Positions 14,961 to 26,800 of a stretch of 64,000 bases of DNA are shown here, piece by piece (the stretch's first letter is position 1; each line of letters starts with the position of its first letter). This stretch comes from Burkholderiales bacterium (GTDB lineage Bacteria > Pseudomonadota > Gammaproteobacteria > Burkholderiales > Burkholderiaceae_C): positions 186,001 through 250,000 of the forward strand of contig JADJCH010000002.1 of NCBI GenBank assembly GCA_016703325.1. Reading direction: 5' to 3'. The position numbers and the translations under genes were made by a program. The notes beneath the pieces were generated by a model that ran no database searches, was not told where the DNA came from, and saw only the letters and a list, made by a program, of their open reading frames with translations.

Positions 14961-15737
14961 TCAGGCCCCCAGCTCCACCCACACCGGGGCGTGGTCGCTG
15001 GGCCGCTCATTCTTGCGGGGCACCTTGTCGATGCTGCAGGCCGTCACCCGGGGGCGCAGCGCCTCGCCGACCAGGATGTGGTCGATGCGCAGGCCCTGGT
15101 TCTTGCGGAAGGCCAGGTTGCGGTAGTCCCACCAGCTCCAGCTCTTGGGGGGCTGTTCGAACAGGCGGAAGGCATCCACCAGCCCCAGGCCGAGCAGGGC
15201 GCGGAAGTGGGTACGCTCCTCGTCGGTGCAGTGGATCTGCCCGGCCCAGGCGACCGGGTCGTAGACGTCGCGGTCCTCCGGCGCGATGTTGAAGTCGCCC
15301 ATCAGCACCAGCTGCGGATTCGCTGCCAGCTCGTCGCGCAGCCAGGTGGTCAGCGCCTCCAGCCAGCCCATCTTGTAGGCGAACTTCTCGCTGCCTGGCG
15401 CCTGCCCGTTCGGGAAGTAACCGCCCACCACCCTCACACCGTCCACCGTTGCCGCAATCACCCGGGCCTGCTCGTCCGCGAAGCCGGGGATGTTCTTCAC
15501 CACGTCCTGTGGGGCCTGCATCGTGGTGCGGCTGAGCAGCGCCACGCCGTTGTAGGTCTTCTGGCCATGGAAGGCGACCTGCCAGCCGGCCGCCTCGATC
15601 TCGGCGGCGGGGAACTTGTCGTCGGTGAGCTTGGTTTCCTGCAGCACCAGCACGTCGGGCTGCTGCTGCTCCAGCCAGGCCAGCAGCTGCGGCAGGCGCA
15701 CGGCCAGGGAATTGACGTTCCAGGTGGCGAGTTTCAT
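14961..15737 (-). CDS. xthA: Exodeoxyribonuclease III
   Basis: A 258-residue AP endonuclease/3'-5' exonuclease of the ExoIII family, acting in base-excision repair. ATG 15737 was chosen because the protein then starts MKLATWNVNSLAVRLPQLL, the conserved beginning; the frame upstream is unrelated. Metal and catalytic motifs are in place: LQETK (Glu), YNGVALLSR, LMGDFNIAPEDRDVYDP (Asp and Asn), WSWWDYR, LRIDHILV and the terminal SDHAPVW (Asp-His). Length matches the family. Confidence 0.97.
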   Translation of the reverse strand: MKLATWNVNSLAVRLPQLLAWLEQQQPDVLVLQETKLTDDKFPAAEIEAAGWQVAFHGQKTYNGVALLSRTTMQAPQDVVKNIPGFADEQARVIAATVDGVRVVGGYFPNGQAPGSEKFAYKMGWLEALTTWLRDELAANPQLVLMGDFNIAPEDRDVYDPVAWAGQIHCTDEERTHFRALLGLGLVDAFRLFEQPPKSWSWWDYRNLAFRKNQGLRIDHILVGEALRPRVTACSIDKVPRKNERPSDHAPVWVELGA

Positions 15738-16001
15738 GAGAGCGCTATGGTATTGATTTTTATGATGTTTTTTTCCATGTGATCTGCGAATGAATGTTCT
15801 GGCTACCCAGCTGGCTACCCAATTCGGACGATCTGAAGTGATCCCACCAGAGATCGGATGAGACCCACAAGCACCCACTGAGCTGCTGCCAGCTGATCGT
15901 TGGAGCGGCTGCGAAACCAGTCTATCAGGCGCCCTGCGGCGCATTCGCGGAGGTCGTCGCCCTGAACTGCCGCCGCAATGCCTTGGCCGCTCTGATGCCT
16001 G
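15738..16001. other. Intergenic region upstream of xthA
   Basis: About 264 bases without a supported gene. It contains an AT-rich patch at 15744-15776, which may hold the xthA promoter, and a tandem GGCTACCCA repeat at about 15801-15820. No tRNA or known RNA was recognised. Confidence 0.4.
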
Positions 16002-16061
16002 CCGCACAGACGAGACGCTCCTGTGCCTTCAGGCTGTCAGTCGGTTCCCGTCTGTCTGCGG
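16002..16061 (+). promoter_or_regulatory. Leader stem-loop with CGCACAGACG arm
   Basis: CCGCACAGACG (16002-16012) can pair with CGTCTGTCTGCGG (16049-16061), leaving a 2-base bulge and a 36-base loop. The left arm contains the 10-mer CGCACAGACG also found at 29692-29701, 32746-32755 and, inverted, at 29633-29642. It ends 45 bases before the small gene at 16107. Confidence 0.4.
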
Positions 16062-16106
16062 TGCAGACCTCCGGGCCTTTCCTGCCCCATTTTTCAGGAG
16101 CAACGC

Positions 16107-16367
16107 ATGACCCGTGTTCACCGACATCGCCAGGAGCCGCAATTCGATCCCAGACATGAAGGAGACGACCGCTCTCCGGGCGCCGACTGCGTTACCAGCG
16201 GTGTCGCGGCAACCGATGGCACGACACCTGCAGAACCAGCCCTGCCAGCGTCTCAGGCGCCCGCGGTGGTCAAGGTTGCCAAGCCTCGATATATGGACAG
16301 GCCTGTGGCCCCGACCCAGGAATCCGATGCGATGGACCGCGCCCAGGAAACCCACCAACGGGCTTGA
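16107..16367 (+). CDS. Small hypothetical protein
   Basis: An 86-residue open frame that I do not recognise. Its support is an AGGAG ribosome site six bases before ATG 16107 and an AT-rich leader with a stem-loop. The protein is hydrophilic and probably disordered, rich in Pro, Ala, Arg and His, with no domain. It converges with fumC. It may not be expressed. Confidence 0.35.
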   Translation: MTRVHRHRQEPQFDPRHEGDDRSPGADCVTSGVAATDGTTPAEPALPASQAPAVVKVAKPRYMDRPVAPTQESDAMDRAQETHQRA

Positions 16368-16422
16368 AGGGAGTGTGACGCGCTCCTGGTACGGCGTCTG
16401 TGTCTTGACCGGCGGTGGCGCT

Positions 16423-17819
16423 TCATCCGGCTGGCCCCAGCATTTGCCCCACCTGCACCCAGGCGTCGAACTCGACGGCGCTCAGACCGCCCACCGCTGC
16501 AGCAGCTTCGCGCAGATTGAGCCCCTGTTGGTGAGCGTGCCGGGCAATGGCCGCTGCACGTTCGTAGCCGATGTGGGGCGTGAGCGCCGTGACCGTCATC
16601 AGACTGCGGTCGAGTTGCTCGCCCAGCCGCTCGCGCAGGGCCTCCAGGCCGACCACGCAGTGGCGGGTGAAGCTGTCCATCGCATCGGTCAGCAGGCGCA
16701 GGCTGTCGAGCAGGTTGGCGGCGATCAGGGGTTTGCAGGTGTTCAGCTCGAACTGGCCCTGGCTGGCCGCGATGCCGATCGCCACGTCATGCCCCAGCAC
16801 CTGGTAGCAGACCATCAGCAGCGCCTCCACCTGGGTGGGGTTGACCTTACCGGGCATGATCGAGCTGCCCGGCTCGTTCTCCGGCAACTGCAACTCGCCC
16901 AGGCCGGCACGCGGGCCGCTGCCCATCAGGCGGATGTCGGCGGCAATCTTGATCAGCGCCACCGCCAGGGTTTTGAGTGCTGAGTGCAGGCCCACCAGCG
17001 GCTCGTGCCCGGCCAGGGCGGCAAACAGGTTGCCAGCCACCGTGTAGGGCTCGCCCAGGCGCCGCGCCAGCACGGCCGCAACGCGGGGGCCGAACTCGCG
17101 GTGGGTATTGAGCCCGGTGCCCACCGCCGTGCCGCCGATGGCCAGCGCCTGCACCGCCGGCAGCGTGTGCGCCAGGGCTGCAGCCGCCAGGCCGAGTTGG
17201 GCGTCGTAGCCGCCGAATTCCTGCCCCAGTGTCACCGGAGTGGCGTCCTGCAGGTGGGTGCGGCCGACCTTGATCACCTCGGCCCAGGCCGCGGCCTTCT
17301 CCTGCAGTGCGCTGCGCAGGCCGGCCAGGGCCGCTTCCAGCTCGCGCACGCCCTGCAGGGCTGCGATGTGCATCGCGGTCGGAAACACGTCGTTGGACGA
17401 CTGGCCGAGGTTGACGTGGTCGTTCGGGTGCACCGGCAGCGGTTGGGCGCCGTCCTGGTCCGCCAGCGCCTGCGAGGCCAGGCGCGCGATCACCTCGTTG
17501 ACGTTCATGTGGCTCTGTGTGCCCGAGCCGGTCTGCCAGATCGACAGCGCAAAGGCGTCGTCGAACTCGCCGACGGCCACCCGCAGGGCCGCTTCGGCGA
17601 TGACACCGGCTCGCGCTGCATCGAGCCTGCCCAGACCGGCATTGACCTGTGCGGCGGCGCCCTTGATGCGCGCCATGGCGTGGATCAGCGCCAGCGGCAT
17701 GCGCTGCCGCCCGGCTCCGCCGATGGTGAACAGCCGCCGGCTGCGCTCGGTCTGGGCGCCCCACAGGGCATCTGCCGGCACCTGCACCGGGCCCAGACTG
17801 TCGTGTTCCGTGCGGGTGT

Positions 17820-17823
<4 letters not shown>
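16423..17823 (-). CDS. fumC: Class II fumarate hydratase
   Basis: FumC, 466 residues, the iron-free, oxygen-stable fumarase that interconverts fumarate and malate in the TCA cycle. The signature GSSIMPGKVNP is near residue 320, with SGTQSHMNVNEV near 95-110, HPNDHVNLGQSSND near 135-145 and KVGRTHLQDATPVTLGQE near 185-200 (catalytic His). Its ATG overlaps the aconitase stop (ATGA), so the two consecutive TCA enzymes are co-translated. Pairing a superoxide-resistant fumarase with an A-type aconitase fits oxidative-stress conditions, which is inference. Confidence 0.96.
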
Positions 17824-20567
<2,744 letters not shown>

Positions 20568-20827
20568 GAACGTCTCCTGTGGAATCTGCGGCGGCATGCG
20601 CACGGCGTGCGGTACCGGCAGAAGGAGAACGCGAGGCAGCGCGTTCCAGGGCTGGTCGGCCCAATCGACGAACAGGAGCGGGTCAGCCGGGCCATTCTGA
20701 TCCGTTTGGCGGAGCCTTGCTGCAGGCCCCTTCGGCAGGGGTCGGGTTCGGGTCGTTGAGGGTGTTGTGAAGGGTGAAGGGTGGTGTGAAGGGGGGGAAT
20801 CGACCGGACCGCGCGGTTCAACCAGGG
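20568..20827. other. Intergenic region between the glucan synthase and acnA
   Basis: 260 bases that should hold the glucan synthase 3' end and the acnA promoter. Several short direct repeats of GTGAAGG and similar occur near 20767-20790. No terminator with a T tract and no known operator was recognised. Confidence 0.4.
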
Positions 20828-23800
20828 TCAGGCTGGCTGCGCCGCCCTGGCCTCGAGCAGCGGCAGCACGAAGCAGGCGTGGCGGTCCAGGTGTGGCCAG
20901 TCCAGCACCTGCCCGGGCAGCAGCAGGTGCGCACCCTGCATGGCGGTGGCGGCCAGCGCGGTGGCGGCATCGGCCCGCAGCACGATGAGTTGCAAGCGGC
21001 GCCCCTCCCGCGTGAGCGTCAGCTCCGCACGCGGCCAGTGAGAAGGCAGGCAGGGTCGCAGGCTGAGTTGATGGGCCTGCAGCTGCAGCCCGAACAGGCT
21101 CTCGATCACCGCCCGGTGCATCCAGGCGGCCGCCCCGGTGTACCAGCTCCATCCGCCGCGCCCGACGTAGGGGGGCTGGCTGCAGATGTCGCCGGCCATC
21201 ACGTAGGGTTCCAGGCCGTAGGCGGCGCCCCAGACCAGGTGTTCGCTGCGGTGCGCCGGGCTGAGCAGGGACAGGACGCGGTAGACCTCGTCCCCGGCGG
21301 CATCCTGCGCCGACGCCGGTCCACCGCGGGCCAGCTCGGCCAGGGCCATCAGCGCCCACACGCCGGCGTGGGAGTACTGGCCGCCGTTCTCGCGCACGCC
21401 CGGGGGGTAGGCCTGGATGTAGCCGGCGCTGGGCTGTGCGTCGGTGAGCGGCGGGTCCAGCAGGCGGACCAGGCCGGCCGGCACGTCGATCAGCAGCTGG
21501 CGGGCTGAGTCCATCGCAGCAACCTGCAGGGCGGGTTCGCCGGCCTGCGACAGCACGCTCCAGGCCTGGGCGATCAGGTCGATGCGGGCCTGCGTGTTGT
21601 GCTGCGAGCCCAGCGGCTGGCCGTTGTCGAAGTAGGCGCGGGTGAACCAGGCGCCGTCCCAGGCCGTGGTGTTGAGCGCCTGGCGCCAGCCGGTTGCGGC
21701 GGCCTCCCAGCGGTTGGCGCGTTCGACCTCACCGCGCCCGCGCGCCAGAGGGGCGAAACCCGCCACCACCGTGCAGAGGAACCAGCCCAGCCACACGGAT
21801 TCGCCCTGGCCCCCGCTGCCGACCCGGTTCATGCCGTCGTTCCAGTCCCCGCTGCCCATCAGCGGCAGGCCGTGGGCTCCCACCGCCAGGCTGTGGTCGA
21901 TGCTGCGGGCGGCGTGTTCGTACACCGTCGCGACTTCCTGGCAGGGCGATGGGGTGTCGTAGACGTCTTCAGCGCCGTCGGGAATCGCGGCACCGGCCAG
22001 GAAGGGCACACGCTGGTCCAGCAAAGCGGCGTCCCCGGTGGCGCGCAGATGGTGGGCGCAGGCCAGCGGCAGCCAGAGCAGGTCATCGGAGAAATGGGTG
22101 CGCACCCCCGCCCCGCTGGGTGCGTGCCACCAATGCTGCACGTCACCGGTGGCGAACTGGCGGGCCGCGCAGCGCAGGATCTGCTCGCGCAGCATCGCCG
22201 GTGCGGCCCAGGCCAGCGCCATGGCGTCCTGCAGCTGGTCACGAAAACCCGTGGCGCCGCCGGCCTGGTAGAAGGCGGCCTTGGCCCACATCCGGCAGGA
22301 CACCGTCTGGTAGAGCAGCCAGCGGTTGACCAGCACGTCCAGCAGCGGGTCTGGGGTGGCCACGGTCACGGCGCCCAGCAGGTCGTCCCAGTGGGCACGG
22401 CTGCGCACCAGGCGTTGGCCGTCCACCCGGGTGGACGCTGCGGCCTCGGCCGCGAGCCTGCGTGCCGCGGCTGCGTCGTCGGCATGGCCCAGCAGGAAAA
22501 ACCGCTCCGCATGAGCCCCCGGCATCAGCGAGAGGGTGGTGGACAGTGCTGCGCAGGGGTCCAGTCCGCCACCGGCACGCTGGCCGAAGTGGTCCGGCAG
22601 GGTCACGCGCCCGCTGGCGTCGAAAAACTCGCGGCGGTCGCAGGTCCACTCCGGCCGGTCGTCAGACGGGTCGGCTGGTTCGATCAGGCCCAGGAAGGCG
22701 GTGCTGCCGCCGAAACCGGCCGAGTGGTCCAGCTGCGTGGCCAACAGGGCCGTGAGCCGGGTGCCTGGACTGGCCGCTGCCGGCCGGCCGGGGTGCACGG
22801 CGGCCTCGTCGGTCAGAAGTTCGCCGTGCCGGGCGGTGTGCACCGTGAGGCGGTCGGCCGGCGAGGCGCCCATCTGCCACTCGACCAGACCGATCAGACG
22901 CAGCGAGAGGCTGCGCCGGCCGTGGTTGACCAGCCGCAGACCCACCTGCAGGAGGCGCTGCTGCGGATCCACACACCAGGTGGTGGTGACCTCCAGGGCG
23001 TCGCGCCGGTGGCGGATCACCGTGCTGCCCGCGTCGTGGGTGACCTGGTAGGTGGCCAGGGGATCACCCCAGGCCGAAGGTGCGACATGCCAGACGGCCC
23101 GTGTGCGGGTGTCCTGCAGCAGGAACCACTCGTGCGGTGGATCGGCCACCGGGTCGTTGGACCAGGCGGTGAGCTGCTGCAGTCGGCTGTTGACCGCCCA
23201 GGTGCAGCCGGCGCCGGTCTCCGACACCTGGGTGCCGAACTGGGGGTTGGACAGGACGTTGATCCAGGGGCGGATCGGGCGTTGAGCGGCGCTCACGTCG
23301 AACTGGTAGCCCCCCCGACCGGGCAGGAACCGCCCCGGCACGGTCCGTGGCGGGGCGATCGGCAGCGGGTCCGGCACGGCCTCGACGGGTGCTGTGGGGC
23401 CGGGCACGGCACAGCCCGACTCGCGCAGGCGCAGTGCACGGGCCAGCTCGTGCTGGTCGGCCCAGGCCTGCACGTGGTGGTGCAGCGGTCGGCCATCGGC
23501 ATGCAACTGCACGCGCGCCAGGTGCCTCAGTGTGCTGAGCACGTCTTCGCCCAGGTCGTCGGCGCGCAGCACCTGCAGGCTGGACGTGGTCATCCGGCTG
23601 GGCAGGTGGTCGTCGCCGAGCGAGCGCTGCTGCAGCGTTGCCAGGGCATGCGCCAACGCCATTTCGTAGGACACCGGTTCCATGTTGAGCACCACCACGT
23701 CGCAGGCGATGTCACACCAGGACCACAGCCTCAGCGCCTGCGTCAGCACCCGCAGCAGGCCCAGACCCTGAGGCGTACCCACCGTGACCAGCAGGATCGG

Positions 23801-26800
23801 CCGGTCCCCGGAGATGCCATGGGCCCAGAGCAGGCGCCGGTCGCACCCGCCGGTGTGTTCGGGCGGCAGGCAGGCAGCCTCGTGGCGCACACGGGTCAGC
23901 CCGCACACCAGGGCGGTGGTCAGCCGCTGGATGGCCGCCAGGTCCTCGGCGCGGGTCTGCAGTGCGCGCAGGCGCACGCCCGCCAGCGTGGTCGACATCA
24001 GTGAGGCACGTTCAACCTGGCTGGCCTGGCGGTACTTGTCGATCACCGCCTGCAGGGTGCCGGCCTGGTCGCTGGCCGCAGTGGCGAAGGTGAACCGGGC
24101 CTGGCCGGAGGCCGGCAGACGCAGCCGCACCGACAGCGCGCAGGCCGGGTCCAGCCCGGTGGCCAGAGCCACCCCGGGTTCAACCCCGTGCAGCGGTGGC
24201 GCGGCCATCTGCGCTGCGGGGTGGGTGCTGCTGCGGTTGCGACCGGCCCAGAGCTGGCGGTCGGTCTGGATCTGCAGTTCCAGCAGCAGCGGGTCGGTCT
24301 CGGCCAGGAAATGGGCCATCTGCAGCGCCGGTTCACTGGGCAGGCGTGGCGTGCGCTCGAACAGCAGGGCCTGCTGTGGCGCCTGCCAGCGCGCGCTCAC
24401 GAACAAGTTGGCAAAGGCGGGATGGGCCACATCGGCCTGGGGCTGCGACAGGCTGACCTCGAAGGCCGAAATCAGCTCGATCTCGATCGCTGCGTCGCCG
24501 AGGTTGTGGAGTTCAACCCGGCGCAGCTCGATGTCGTCCTCCGGGCTGACCCACACGGTGGTGCGCGCCAGCAGGTGCGGCCAGCGGGCGTCGAAACAGA
24601 CCCGGTCGGCATGGAAGACGCAGCCGTAGGTGGCGCTGTCATCCGGTGCCGGGTGGCTGGTCAGCGACACCACCGGTCCATGGCGCTGGTGGCGCAGGTA
24701 GAGGAAGCTGCCCAGTGCGTCGCGCAGGGCATCGTCACGTGAGCGCGTCACGCCCACGACGCCCCAGCGGCTCCAGCCCGCGCCGTTGGGGCGCAGCGTG
24801 ACGCTGTAGTGCCCGTTGGACAGCAGTTGTGTGGGGGGCAGTGCCTCGGCATCGGGCCACAGCTCGCGCACCCATCCGGGGACTGGCCCGGGCCGCTGCG
24901 GGGCCGGCGGTGTCGGCAAGGGTTCGACGATCACCGGCACCTCCCGCGGCGCGCGTTCATGCAGCAGTGTGGCCACCGCCTGGAGGTGGGGGTTGGCCAT
25001 GCCCCAGCGGCGCGCTGTGCCGCCCAGCAGCAGGTTGGCCAGTGCGACGATGCTCATGCCCTGGTGGTGGGCCATGAAGGTCTGCACGCGCGTGGGCCCC
25101 CCGGCCGACGTCTGCCGGGCGGGGGTGAAGTCCAGCGCCTCAATGAAGCCGTAGGAGCTGCGCGCGCCCAACGCCTCCAGCGCCGCCAGATTGCGGCAGG
25201 CGAGTCGGGGGGCCAGGCCGGCGGCCAGCACCGTGGCGTAGGGCGCAACCACCCATTCGTCGGGCGGCGTGCGGCGCAGTGCCAGGCTCGGCACCCCCTG
25301 TGGCGCGTACTGATAGGCCAGGGTGTGGTCGTTGGCCGCATAGGCCGACTCGGAGACCCCCCAGGGCAGCCCATGGGCCTGTGCCCAGGCCACCTGCTCC
25401 TGCAGTGCCGCGCGGCAGGCCTCGTGCAGGACGCTGCCTTCTGGCTCGTCGAGCACCAGCCCGGGCATGAAGTACTCGAACATGGAGCCCGACCAGGAGC
25501 GCAGACCGGCGGTGCTGCCCGCCGCACAGGCCGGGCGGCCCAGCGCCGCCCAGTGGCGCAGTGGCACGTCGCCCTTGGCGATGGCCAGCAGGCTGGCCAG
25601 GCGCGACTCGGAGGCCAGCAGGTCATAGCAGGCTGGGTCCGGCAGCCCGTCCGCCACCCGGTGGCCAATGTGCAGCAGGTGGCGCCGCCGGTTGTACAGG
25701 AAACTGAAATCCGCCTCCCAGGCCAGGGGCTCGAAGGCCTCGGCCAGCGCCAGCAGGCGCTCGGCCTCGGCCGGGCGGGTCGTGGCCTGCGCCAGTTCCC
25801 GGCAGGCCTGAGCCACCGCCAGCAGGTGGCCACTGAGGTTGCCGCTGTCCACGGTGGAGACGTACATCGGCAGCAGCGGCGCCAGGCTGCGGGTGTCGTA
25901 CCAGTTCAGGAAGTGGCCGCGGTGGCGCTGCAGCTGCCGCAGCGTGCCCAGCGTGGCCTCCAGGCGGGCCAGCAGGTCGGCGGTGTCGATCCAGCCGAAG
26001 CGCCGTGCGCAGGCCGTGCTCAACAGGTACAGGCCGATGTTGGTGGGCGAGGTGCGGTGCGCCAGGATGGGGTGGGGGGCGGTCTGCAGGTTGTCCGGCG
26101 GCAGGTGGTGGTCCTGTGCGCCTACGCAGCGCTCGAAGTAGCGCCAGGTGTCGCGTGCCAGCGTGGCCAGCAGACGCTGCTCGACGCTGCTTGCGGCCCG
26201 CGTGGGCAGGGCCAGCGCAGCGCGCGGCCAGGCCATGAGGTCGGCCGATGGCCGGCTGGCCCACCAAGTCCACAGCGGAGCGGCGCCCCACAGCAGGCAC
26301 AGGGTGAGGCTCAGGCCCTGGAGCGGCGTGTCCAGGGCCCACAGGGCTGCCAGCAGGGTCGCGGCAGCCACCGGTTCCCGGGCATGGCGGCGCAGCGTGC
26401 CGCGCAGGCTCATGGCGCTGGCGTCGGCGGCGGCGGCCTGGGCGGCTTCGGCGGTGGTCCACTGCAGCAGGTGGCGGTGGCTGACGAAGATGCGGTACAG
26501 CGCCCGCACGATGGCGTCGGCTGCATCCAGGGCATCGTGCAGCAGCAAAGCGAATGTCCACAGCGTGGCGCCCAGGGCGCGCAGCCAGTCGGTGGCCACC
26601 TGGTGGCAGAAGGGCCGACGCGCCACCTGTCGCCGCGACGGTGTGCTGCCCGCCAGCGCGCCCATCAGCGGCCCGGCACCCAAGGCCAGCAGCACCAGCA
26701 GCAATGTGCGCCAGGGCGACAGGCCCGCGCCCGCCAATGTCAGGCACAGCCCGGCCAGCGCGGCCGGCGGCACCAGTGAGCGGCGCAGGTTGTCCAGTAC

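Noticed and set aside
14791..15126. Extension of the beta-helix reading frame through poly-G
   Set aside because: It is low complexity and then antisense to xthA, with no homology.
15796..15825. Tandem GGCTACCCA repeats as a phage attachment site
   Set aside because: No integrase, tRNA or second att-like copy was seen.
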